Shown piece after piece: positions 23,571 through 33,806 of a DNA stretch of 64,000 bases. Numbering within the stretch: the first letter of the stretch is position 1; every line of letters begins with the position of its first letter. Made by a program: the position numbers and the translations under genes. This stretch comes from Gymnorhina tibicen (taxonomy: Eukaryota; Chordata; Aves; Passeriformes; Artamidae). The stretch covers positions 1,197,091 through 1,261,090 of the forward strand of contig VXAZ01007544.1 of NCBI GenBank assembly GCA_013399875.1. The letters are read 5' to 3'. Under the pieces are notes generated by a model. It saw nothing but the letters and a program-made list of their open reading frames with translations. It ran no database searches and was not told the DNA's origin.

Positions 23571-24535
23571 TGTGAGGAGCCAATTCAGTTTTGTTATGCC
23601 TCAACAATGGTTGCCAGGGGCATGTGGAGGAGGGGTGCACATGTGCCACGTTCAGGAGGCAACTAGAAGAAGCCTTGTGTGCGGGAGGACTTTGCCTGGC
23701 AACACCTCCCTTGAGGCAGGCAGTAGGAGACACTGTGGAGGGGCTTCTCCAATCAGGTCACAAAAAGGTCTCCACCAATGGATGGCACAGAAAGGTTGGA
23801 CTGGACCAGTGGTTCCCTGTTAGCGGGCGGACTTTAGGAGGGGCCAGGACGGTATAAAAACCAACTGTGTTGCTGCTCTCTGGGGTTTGTTACTGTTCAT
23901 TTGCTGGCCCACTTGCTCCCTCCTTTGCCTTGGTCCCAGTGTACCTTCTGGCTCTCCTGCCCTTGCTGGCTCGCCCTCGCACCTGTCCTGTGCCCCTGAC
24001 TGCCGCCTTGCCACTTCGCCCCGCGTCCTCACCTGAGCTGCCTGCTTCCAACCCTGCCACACCGATCACTGCCCACCTTGCTGCCCCAGTCCAGCCAGTA
24101 GCCACCACCCTGTCCAGGGTCCCAGTTCTCCTGTCCGAGTGCCCACTCACTGCGTGTCCGGTGCCATCACTGTGGGAGCCACGCCTGCGGAGCCGTGCGC
24201 CTCCTGGAGCCGCGCAGGCTTGCTAAGGCCCAGCCTGTCCCCGGGCAGGCAGCGCGCACTCCCCCTGCCTCCTGGACGCCAACAGCACTGCCCTGACTCA
24301 CTGGTGGTAATGCCCTCTTTTCTCTCTGTCCCCTCTCTCTCCTCTCCCCCAGTCCTTTCCCATTTTCCTTTTTTCTGTCTCTTCTAGCTGTCTTTTGGGT
24401 AACTCCTTTTCCTTCTCCTTTTTGTTGTCACTAAACAGTTCTCAGATACAACGTTTGCCTCGTTTGGCTTAATTTCATTCCCGACTATCCATTTTTAAAA
24501 GAACTCCTCGCAGTTCCCCACAGTGGAATGCGACA
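23571..24535 (+). mobile_element. Solo LTR, 965 bp, with 5-bp target duplication
   Basis: The element starts TGTGAGGAGCC and ends AATGCGACA, giving the TG...CA ends of a retroviral LTR, and is flanked by ACAGG on both sides. A TATA box (GTATAAAAACC, about 23852-23862) places U3 at the first 310 bp. The downstream part is strikingly GC- and C/T-rich compared with the surroundings. No canonical AATAAA was seen; the nearest candidate is CACTAAACAG near 24430, which would make R unusually long. A 5-bp duplication is typical of ERVL-type (class III) elements in vertebrates, whereas ERVK usually gives 6 and ERV1 gives 4. Because flanking duplications bracket one LTR with no internal genes, it is a solo LTR left by recombination between two LTRs. 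The frames inside it (for example 23867-24226 plus and 23820-24062 minus) are by-products of its GC content. Confidence 0.85.
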
Positions 24536-24540
24536 ACAGG
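24536..24540. repeat. Right target-site duplication (ACAGG)
   Basis: Exact copy of the pentamer at 23566-23570, directly after the CA end of the LTR. Confidence 0.75.
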
Positions 24541-27069
24541 TCAGCAATCAGTCACCAGCAATGGGACTCAGCTGCTTACATACAAGTGTTTATACCCTAA
24601 AGAACCCAAGGTACTCACACAGACCTGGAGTTGTGACAAAGGACTTAAAGCAGACTCAGGCTCTTGTGGAACTGGAGTCTTGGTAAATTATTACAGGATA
24701 TCACAAGGGTCACTGAATACCTACAGTTAGGCAAGGATTCGTGCCCTGTATTGGACTGGACTGAATTCCCTGTAGAGGTATAGTTCTCACTCCATGGACT
24801 ACAGCAGGCTCTTAACTCCTACTTTGAGCATAATTAGCAGGGTCAAGTAGGATATGATGAATCACACATTATAGAGTACCCCTGGTCTCAATTCTGTTTT
24901 CTACTCACAATTTTCTGGTGCTGTTAGACTCATGCTCAGCTCATCTAAGATGGTGGTAGATATGACATAAGAAATATGGAAACATTTGTCACCTCTCTAG
25001 GAGACAGAATAGTCTAGGACATCTTAAATGGCATTTAAGGTGCCTCTTAAATTCATTAGATGAAACCTCATCATTGGTAGCGAGAATCTTACTGAAATGT
25101 AAGAGAAAAAAGCACTGTGCAAAGCTGAAAGAGAAACTAACCTGTACTACAATTCCAGAAAGATAAATTCAAATAGCTAAGGTGAAATTAATGGCCAGCA
25201 TTGCCCTCCATCTGGGCAATTGAAGGGAACTTTCTGTACCTGCAACATCAGAAAATTAGTTTTATTACTCTATAACTTTGTATAGAGAGGAAAATAAATC
25301 TTATAAGTCAAAGATGTTTGGATAAAATGCAGAATTCCAGGTGATTAAGTGTACTGTATTGTGAATTTAATAACACTGCAGAAATTAGAAATCACGAATA
25401 AGGCAACAGTTAGAGAATTACAATAACTATTAAAGTCACAACCTAAGTAAAAATTAGAATTTCATGTGGAGGCATGTTCATTCAGATTAATGGATCAAGT
25501 GGCAGAATTCTGAGAATTGTCTGGGCACCTTTCTGAAAACACATCAGTTATGACTGCTGATAAAAAAAAGGAAATAAGACACATTGTTTAAAACTAAAAC
25601 TTGTCTGTTTTTTCAGACTTTCATTAGGTTTTGTAGGGAAAGCACATAGAGGCCATGTCTCATGACAGAAAGTGTAGATTCTTTTGTTATAAATCATATA
25701 TGTACACTCTCAACCCTGAAATATTTTGATCAAAAACCTGCTTGGAAATACTTCCAGGTTTTCAGATTATTAGTTGAAATTTAGGTCAGACTCTGTGGCC
25801 TCTTCTGAAAAACAGTTAGGGTAGTTTTAGACATCCCTTTCAGTTTGGGTATCTGCCTACATGCCCGAGCAATCTGCTATGCTTGCTGTTATTAGACATC
25901 TTGGCTAGAATTTCTAGGACTAAGAATGTGGTAAGTTTCTTAGAATACTCTTCAGGAGTCACCACACTAAAGTTCCTGGTATTTTTCCTTAATGCCTGAC
26001 ATTCTGCAGGCCTCACAATGCAGCAAAGAGGATGAAACGCTCAGAGTTAAAGGGTAATCACAAATTGAAAATAAAACTACCAATATTATTCCTGAGTAAA
26101 CAGAGGAAGCAAGTCTCTGTGACTATTACCAGCTGTAAGTAGAACTCTCAGAAAAATTATTTTCTTTTAGAGAAAAATAATAAAAATAACTAAATTTACT
26201 GTCTAGAGTTTGTGTGGACAAAGTTTTAGAAAGATTATTTGGCCTACTACGCTTTATATTAGAAATAGAAGTCAATGTCACAGTAGTCCTTGATGAGGAT
26301 TTGGAAAAATGAGACAAGGTGAAGAGCTAGGCTTAATCATCATACTGAATTCAATTCCACAATCTGGCACTTTCAAGCTATTGATAAAGGCATGAAATAC
26401 ACAAGAAAAAGCAAAATTTAATTTCCCTAGATGAAATTTGAATTCAGTCTCTTATTAATATAAATCTTAAAACATAGCTGTGTCATTTATTGAAAATTCA
26501 ATAAAAAATAATTATTCTTGTCTGGAACATAAGAAAACACATTTATAAGGCAATTAATTTATCTTCTTAGAGCTGCTACAGATAATTATTTTTACCCAAC
26601 AATATTTAGGAAGTTTCTTGTTGTTGTTGTTGTTTATAATTTTTGGAAGACCTCTTATTTTAGTATGTCTGGGTTTGGTCTTGTCTATCCTTTTTCTGGC
26701 AATTGTGTCTCAATTCCCACTACAGTTCTTGAGTTTTGGCTTTTTGTAAAGTAAGGCACCAGACTTTCAGATTATTAAAAAAATACTTTAATTACAGCAT
26801 ACAATTTTTTTTAAAAAGCCCGTAGAGAAAACTACAGGTTCTTGGAGCATCTTCTTAGAGCTGAATTACCTGTTAAGGACCTTTGATTTCTTTGAGATCA
26901 ATCCCAATGAAAGTGTTCATATGATTTCCACAGGACTCAAACCTTCTCACTTTTCACTTCAGCTGCAACCTATACTTCTCTGAAGTTACTTTCACTGGCC
27001 TAGATGTAAAAGAAAATGAACATAATAAAAATTAAAACACAAAGCTGGGTCAAAACACTGAAATGTTAA
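24541..27069. other. Unassigned AT-rich DNA
   Basis: About 2.5 kb with no recognised gene. A (TTG)5 run lies at 26618-26633. The single frame above 60 codons (26126-26317, minus) is low-complexity and chance-like. Confidence 0.5.
26618..26633. repeat. (TTG)5 short tandem repeat
   Basis: Five TTG units in a row, seen directly. Confidence 0.8.
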
Positions 27070-27172
27070 TATAGGTCCTTATCTCCCCTGACAGAAAATG
27101 AGATACAGAGAGAGAGGACTACATCTGGCAGATGGTCAGCTCACTGCTTGGTGCTTCCAGGATCTGGGACAC
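27070..27172 (-). mobile_element. Possible MIR SINE relic, minus strand
   Basis: CTTATCTCCCCTGACAGAAA followed by ATGAGATACAGAGAGAGAGG and GATGGTCAGCTCACTG follows the order of the reverse MIR core (CCCCATTTTACAGATGAGGAAACTGAGGCACAGAGAGG... then AGGTCACACAGCTAGT). Divergence is high and alignment is by eye, so the call is tentative. Confidence 0.35.
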
Positions 27173-27455
27173 TGAGGTGGTGCTTCAATCTGGACTAGAA
27201 CTACAACCAAGGATTTGACTGAGTTTAGAAGAGTCTCATCATTAAACCAAACTACAAGAGCTGCATCAAAAAGACACTATCAGTCTTATATTTGAGAAAT
27301 ATAATCAATTTATTACCTTTATACCATGAGGTTTATCTGTTACACATTAATGCGATCTGTCTTCCTACTTACCTTTAGTCATCAGCACCACAAATAGAAT
27401 CAAAATCAAATAGCCTTCTATAAGGATATACAATTACGTACTGAAGCAAAAATAA

Positions 27456-27481
27456 ATATATATATATATATATATATATAT
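27456..27481. repeat. (TA)n microsatellite
   Basis: Thirteen uninterrupted AT/TA units, seen directly. Confidence 0.9.
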
Positions 27482-27734
27482 TGAAATAATCTGTTGTTCT
27501 TTCCAAGAAGGCTCTCAGTGAACTGTAGGTACTGGTACTGACAGCTACATTGAGTAATCTGAAACATGGGATTTTGGGTGTTTGGGGTTTTTTTCTACCT
27601 TTAGGCCTAAACTAGTCATGATGACAGTAGAGAACAAGTGTATTAAATAAGTGTCTACATTGAGGAAAATGCAGCTTATGCCTTACTAAGAAAAAGATTT
27701 GATTAACTTGTGGTAAAGGACAAGCTCAAGCAAA

Positions 27735-27895
27735 AAAGACAAGGAGGCAAGACTGTGTTCTGCCCTGCAACCTCAGATAAACTAATTTCCCTCTCAGTTT
27801 CTGAAAAATAGAATGGGAGTGATAATCAATAATGTTTCATGACCTTACAGAGATACTGTGTGCATCAATGCATGGCAATATGATGGGAATCAAGT
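27735..27895 (+). mobile_element. MIR-like SINE relic, plus strand
   Basis: The order TTCTGCCCTGCAACCTCAGA, then AACTAATTTCCCTCTCAGTT, TCTGAAAAATAGAATGGGAG and TGATAATCAATAATG follows the MIR core: a CTCTGCC-like part, CTTAACCTCTCTGAGCCTCAGTTTCCTCATCTGTAAAATGGG, then GATAATAATA, continuing to an ATGCATG-like tail. MIR is an ancient tRNA-derived SINE found in amniotes and is rare and heavily decayed in birds. Alignment is by eye. Confidence 0.55.
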
Positions 27896-30101
27896 CTGTG
27901 AAGAAACTCCTAATATCCTTATTTCTGAACTCTGCAGGAGTTTCATGGTCATAACTATCCTGAAAATTTCCATATCAAAATTAACATAAAGTTGTTGTGG
28001 TTGTTCTTGCTGTAGGCAGAGAAGGAGAAAGAAACTAAGAAAAAAATTCATAAAAGGCAATTTTCTGAGCCACTATCTCCCATCGCTATACACTGAAGAA
28101 AGACCTCAAAAGCCCTACGAGCTAAGCACTCCATCCTAATGTTTTTGTAAGGTAAGGCTCAGTGCCTCCTAGGTCTGGGCCTTACTCCACCTGATGAAAT
28201 TGCAGTGCCACAATGATGCAACCTCCCAGTTTTTACCGTGTTGTAGGACCTCTTGAGCAAGCAGGATGAATGAGGAGAGAAAGGGGGCTGAAAGGACAAT
28301 GGGTGTTCTATCCCCTTTATACTATCCAGTAAATACAGGCTTATACAGCCAAGAAAAAGTTAAAGATGCTTGAACTGTGAAGTTGAAGACAGTGAACAGC
28401 TTCTGAAAGTTCCCTGACTATTCCTGCAATAGGAATGGCTAAAGCATGCTAAAGGACAAATTACATGAAGTCTGCTGGATGTTTATAAGTTCCTTTCTGT
28501 TTTGAGATGTTTTGAATTAGTTGTGTCAGTAAAAACTATTCTTTGGAATGTGACAGGTATCATTTATCTCATGCAGACCTTATGAAAGAGGAAAAGGTAG
28601 AAAAAATGGGTATACCTGCTGCTCTATTCATTGTGTCCAGAGACAGGCAGAGTGAGTAAGCACTGCAGAATTTGGCAGTGTGTTCTTAAAATTACAATTA
28701 ATGATGATTTTGAATGAAAAATATATGGTGCACAGAGTTCGTAAATTCAGAGAGGCAGCAATGATACTTTACATTCCCAAACAATACAGTTTTTAGACTT
28801 ACTTCTCAATACAGAACATTTCCACACTGACAATCCCAGCTATATCCTGTAAATCAGTACAGATAACGTAATTCAAATTTTGGCAGCTTTCCAGGAAGAC
28901 TATGCAGCTCATTGCTGAAGAACATAAAATATAAATTGAATGTGGGACCTTGTTTTGGGAAGCTTAATGCTTTCCACTGCTGCTAGATGTATTCACACAT
29001 TCCACCTGACCTTTCTTAGCTTTCACAGCATGAGGGACTAGCTTGTATTTGCCACCTGCATTGTCCCTTTTATCCATCCCACCAGAAATTTAGGTAGCTG
29101 AAAATTAGAGCAACATGAAGCTCCAGGGAATGAATTCACAAGCAATGACATTAAATTTTGTTTCAATCTGGAGGCCCATGTAGCTGTGACACTTGGATTT
29201 CAGATAAAGCCTCATGAAAGCCTCACGGGGGGCTGGTCCAGGGAAGAGGCAAAGGATAAGGTTGGTATCAGGTAACTCTTTATTCCCTCTACGGGCGGTC
29301 TTCTATGAGAGAACAATGTTTCTGGGGAAAGAAGAGAGACTTCTCAATTAGGACACAAGGTAGCTGTATTTTCTGGGCCACCTGCATTAGAAGAAACTTA
29401 GTTCAAGGTTTTGAGATGTAGATTTCCAGATTGTCCAAATATTCTTATAATTCATGAAGTGGGAGGGGAAAGATACTTTAGAGTAAGTCCTGGTTGCAAA
29501 GGTTTACTTTTACAGATATGCCATTCCTCAAGTCAAATTTCTTCATAAAGCCTGATTGCATTCTATATTCACAGCACACAGAACACAAGTGGATGGTTTT
29601 CATTTGAACCCTTTGGCTTCCTAATCTACAGCTGAATTTTCTAATACTTAGAAATATTCCAGCTCCTCATTTCTGGTTGTCAAGGCCCAAACCAATCCTA
29701 AATACCAACCTAGTCACTCAAGCAAAATAATCTATATACAACCTCGCTTGAGGCCTCTGCATAGAGAGGTAGGTTTATAATTAAAGTCAAGCAAGTTTCT
29801 ATTTGTGTTTTTTTACAGATATATCACTGATCTGTTAATGACATAACAACTGTGGTGATATTTATTTGTTGACTCCACAATTGAAAACAAATGCATCAAA
29901 TGCAGAGAGTGTATGAATTCTCATAATACCATCCACCAAAGAGAAATCTCTTTACAAGACAGGCAAGAGCAATGATATTTTTACACTACTGCCCCAGAGG
30001 AGTTTTTTTATTCAATACATGTTTACTTAGAGATAAATTTCAATGGTAATAGTTATTTTACAAACAGTGTCCTGCAGTTTATGATTATTAAAGTCAACTA
30101 G

Positions 30102-30116
30102 TCAGCAGAGGGCACT
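30102..30116 (+). promoter_or_regulatory. CTCF-like binding motif
   Basis: TCAGCAGAGGGCACT matches the CTCF core CCASYAGRKGGCRS at every position except the first (T for C). CTCF is the main vertebrate insulator and loop-anchor protein. The match is seen directly, but occupancy and conservation are not. Confidence 0.4.
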
Positions 30117-30355
30117 GAAGGGAACATTATAATAGATTTCATTGATGCAATCACTGTTGCCACCAACTCCGGATGGCTTGAGGCTCAGTATAAATGAGTG
30201 TCTGCAGCCCCTTGTATTTCATTAATATTGTTGTTTGTCTAATAAGAAAGCCATTTACCTGCTGTGTGCGACAAGGTTCCTTGATAGATGTTATTCTTTA
30301 TTTTCCTCTCCCCCTGTGCTTTGGATTTTGTAGACGTATGAGTGAATGATTTTTC

Positions 30356-30372
30356 TTTTTTTTTTTTTTTTA
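30356..30372. repeat. Poly(T) tract
   Basis: Seventeen consecutive T, seen directly. It is not followed by processed-pseudogene-like sequence on either strand. Confidence 0.85.
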
Positions 30373-30603
30373 CTTTCTTGCAACTTTTTCTTACAGGTAT
30401 GTGAGAAAATGATATACAGCATCCTCATCACCATTTCTGTTTGAATAATTGCTACTGCTTATCCCTACCTGTATACCTACATATATTACCTTTAAAATGT
30501 TTGAATACTGAATCAGTGACCAATAATTCTTCAATCATTGCAGAAACTAGAAAATGAATAACGACTTTTTCCTTAGGGAAATTGTTATACTGGTTCAGAC
30601 CAA

Positions 30604-30646
30604 TGATTTCATATTTTCTTTGAAAGTGATTTCATATTTTCTTTGA
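30604..30646. repeat. Two-copy tandem repeat, 23-bp period
   Basis: TGATTTCATATTTTCTTTGA occurs at 30604-30623 and again at 30627-30646 with AAG between, a perfect small duplication. Confidence 0.85.
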
Positions 30647-31162
30647 TCTCTTATGGTTTTACACTGGTATTCCATGTAAAGAACAAGATTTCATATTCCA
30701 ATATTTATGATGTTTTTCAGTGTAACAATTCTTGCTAATTCAAATGAATATTCAAACCTATTTGTTATTTTTTGGGAACCTAAATTACTTCCTGTAGTAA
30801 TGAGCCTCACCAGCTAGAGAGGCAATTAATTTCATTTTCCATCACTCCTGGAAACTGCATTTAAAGACTTCTGAGGATGCTTCCTGTGACATTATCTGTA
30901 ACATGTATCATTATATGTATCATGATAAGCCTATTGGGAATGTAGTAGATCATCTTCAGTGATCCTGTGATTGTCATGATTAACAGCACAATTGCACATG
31001 AAGTTGAATATTTCTGCAGCATTGATTTTTTCTCTTGTCTGCCAGTACTAGAAAAGACGTGTTTACGAAAAGCAAATTTTTGGGGTTTTTTCTTGTCACC
31101 AGTACACTTCCCACAATGGAAAAGGTAGCACAATTTTATAGATCCTTAACTCTCCATAGAAA

Positions 31163-31250
31163 TAAATATTACATACATATATGTATTACAGATGCATATA
31201 CACATATATTCATGTATTACACCTACATGTACACATACATTTACATATGA
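31163..31250. repeat. AT/ACAT-rich low-complexity tract
   Basis: Nearly 90 bp of interleaved ACATA, TATAT and ATACACAT units, seen directly. The short frames crossing it are low-complexity artefacts. Confidence 0.7.
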
Positions 31251-31261
31251 CACATTACCCT

Positions 31262-31620
31262 GCCATGACACAGGCTGGGCACTCTCTGGTGGGAGCCCAG
31301 CCCTGCCGAAAAGGCTCTGGGATCCTCTGGGAACAAGGTGGAGCATAAAATCCAGGCAACACAATGGGCTAACTCCATGAGCCCAGTCAGGAGACTAAGG
31401 GAGGGAACCATCGCCCAGATCTACTCAGCACTCATTAAACCACACCTGGAACAACATCCCAGGTTTTGGTGCCTTGAATAGAAGAAAGATGTTGATAAAC
31501 TTAGAGATGTTAAGGACTCTGCAGCACAGGATTTATGAACAGAGCTCAAGACAGCAGAAGTGGAAGGGGGAGTGGAAAAGTGCATAGAGTGAGCTGAATA
31601 AAACACCCAGGGCCACGAAA
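31262..31620 (+). mobile_element. CR1 LINE internal fragment, plus strand
   Basis: ACAGGCTGGGCACTCTCTGG, GGGAGCCCAGCCCTGCCGAA, AAGGCTCTGGGATCCTCTGG and CTCAGCACTCATTAAACCAC follow the CR1 ORF2 order seen at 14.9 kb but reach a little further 5'. The usual 3' UTR end is missing, so both ends are truncated. It is diverged, with no open frame of ORF2 left. Confidence 0.8.
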
Positions 31621-33021
31621 AGGTTGAAATCTCCTGGAAAGTGGAACTGCTGACTTTTCCACAGTTCTAAGACCATTTGAGGCATTTTCAGAAGTCTAAA
31701 ATCAGTTTTCTTATAATCCCTGCCCTACCGGTGGTTTTTGAACTATTATTTCAGAGTTCAGTGCTAAATCAACACTCTCCTGAGTATCCAAGAAAAAGTT
31801 TCTGTACATAAACATGTAATGTTGAAAGTGATGAAAAGTTAGCTCAGTGGGAAAGGATTTTTTCAAAACTCTTAAGTATTAATTCAAATGCCATCCCTCA
31901 TTTATCCACCAAAGGTTGTCACTCTACACTTCAGTATATCTTCAGTAAAAAATACACATAATCTGATTTACCATTGTCTGCAGCTGTCTTTTTTAAAGAC
32001 CCATATATTTTCATTGCTTGACTATTGGTCAGAGTAAGAGCATTTAGTCAATTCACTTAAATAATAATTCTGATATTATATGGGGCTATGATGATATATT
32101 AATACAGATTTGAATCCAGGATTAAAATCATCGTAGTTAATTTTGTCTGTGTGAGGTAGTGTATAGGTTTCACATTCCAGAACCATACCTAAGTGTCAGG
32201 AGTTTTGCTAACTCTCAAGATGTGTCAAAGCCCTGGGAAATATAATTTCTTTTCTCTCAAAATAAGGAAAAGGGAAGTTTGTAGGAGAAACAAAGTCACT
32301 CACTGAAAAAATAATTTGTCTCCGCACCTGCATATTGTATTTTCTCCTGTTATCACTATATCCACACCATCCCCTATGGAGACGGTAGCATGTTTTGCTA
32401 CATGCCAGAATATCTGGCCAGAGATTTATGAATGAAATATGTAGAAAAGACTTTAAATGACCTTGAAAGAAGAGATTGGATATGACCACAACTTTGGAAA
32501 TGGGAAGTGAAACTTTTTTTTTCTTTTTTTATTACTGGTGTTGTGCTTTTAGATGCAGATTGGAGATAAGGATCCAAACATTGTTTTTTCACACTTCAGA
32601 ATGCAATCAGAGTTGTACTATATATGATTTTTCCAGTCTGTATTCTTAGTTATAAGTGGCATGCAGTTTTCCAAATTGAATCTCTGCTTTACAAATATTA
32701 TTTAAATGTCTTCTGCATATGTGTTAGAACACTTAATTTGCATAATAATTTTGGCAAACAGAAAACACTTTCAAATAAAACATCATTTACAATATTAAGT
32801 AAAAGAGATGCTGGCAATAGAATTTCCAAGTGCAATTTATTTTGAAACCCACTGGCTTCCCAAGCACAGTGGGGTTTTAAAGAGTGCAATTAAACCTTAT
32901 GTATGACAAATAATGCCATTATTAACAATATTTTTTAAAGAAAAAAGAGGTTATGTGCTTGAATTAAAATCTGCAATGCTCTGCACACAAGATTAGTTAT
33001 GTCTGAAAGGCATGAAGGTGC

Positions 33022-33035
33022 CAAGTAGAGGGCTG
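33022..33035 (+). promoter_or_regulatory. Weak CTCF-like motif
   Basis: CAAGTAGAGGGCTG keeps the AGAGGGC core of the CTCF site with two mismatches to CCASYAGRKGGCRS. It has the same orientation as the stronger match at 30102-30116. Confidence 0.2.
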
Positions 33036-33773
33036 AGGGTGAGGAGTTTGCCACCCTGCCTGTCACACAAGACACAGGTACAGTCAAGCCCTGAGCCTCT
33101 GTGGTTGCCACAGCTCAGCTAAATGAGCAGAGGAAGTTTAGCTCTGCAGTCTGGTGGGTAATATTTGGGTATGGTGAGGACCACAGCCTAATGAATATTA
33201 AATACAGAAAGAAATGCCTGTTGCGTGCACTGAACTGCAGTGCCAGAAATTTTAACTTCTTGTGACTTCTTGGTGAAGCAGAGTTGTGCAAAACAATCCA
33301 GCTGAGGACTATTTTGGTTTCTGCACAGGAGCCAGTAAGCCCCATTTAGGCATCGTGCTTCATGGATACTTTGAGTCTCCATCTGGTTCCAATGCAAAAG
33401 GTGCATCTGGATGGAAGCTGGACTGATATAAACTAAATAGCAGAGTGCTGTGTGTTCACACGGCTGGAAGTGCCTCTGCTATGAGAAGCTGTGTAAGTAG
33501 GCAAGAGGAAAGAGGGTGTGTGCCCTTCTACCCTACACAGTTTGTGTCTGTGTGATGATTCATAATTGTTAAGTTTTTAGGCATCTAATATTGTAGTTTA
33601 TCTTTTGTATTATTGTTATTTCTAACACAAGACTTGAGAAGTTTTTCCTCATGGTAAATTGGAACCTGAATGTCCCATTTCCAAAATGGTGAAATGACTA
33701 ACAAGACTTGTGGGCAAGACTTGTTATGTTCGGTTGTTTTTATAGATTTTTAAACTGGCATATTGTATGTATT

Positions 33774-33806
33774 TTTATTTCACATAAATATTTTGTGTGA
33801 AATAAA
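33774..33806. repeat. Hairpin, perfect 11-bp stem, 11-nt loop
   Basis: TTTATTTCACA (33774-33784) and TGTGAAATAAA (33796-33806) are exact reverse complements. Too short for a microRNA precursor. Confidence 0.6.

Larger units (their letters stand above)
27896..31162. other. Unassigned DNA with scattered short motifs
   Basis: No gene recognised. It contains an unclassified GC-richer block with a TTTATT motif (29218-29400), a CTCF-like motif (30102-30116), a 17-T tract (30356-30372) and a two-copy 23-bp repeat (30604-30646). The minus frame 30861-31133 (90 codons) has no recognised domain. Confidence 0.5.

Noticed and set aside
23820..24226. Overlapping proline/arginine-rich frames on both strands
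   Set aside because: By-products of the GC-rich body of the solo LTR; overlapping frames on both strands argue for composition and against coding.
30356..30372. Poly(T) tract as the tail of a processed pseudogene or SINE on the minus strand
   Set aside because: No retrocopy-like or SINE-like sequence on the expected side and no flanking duplication noticed.
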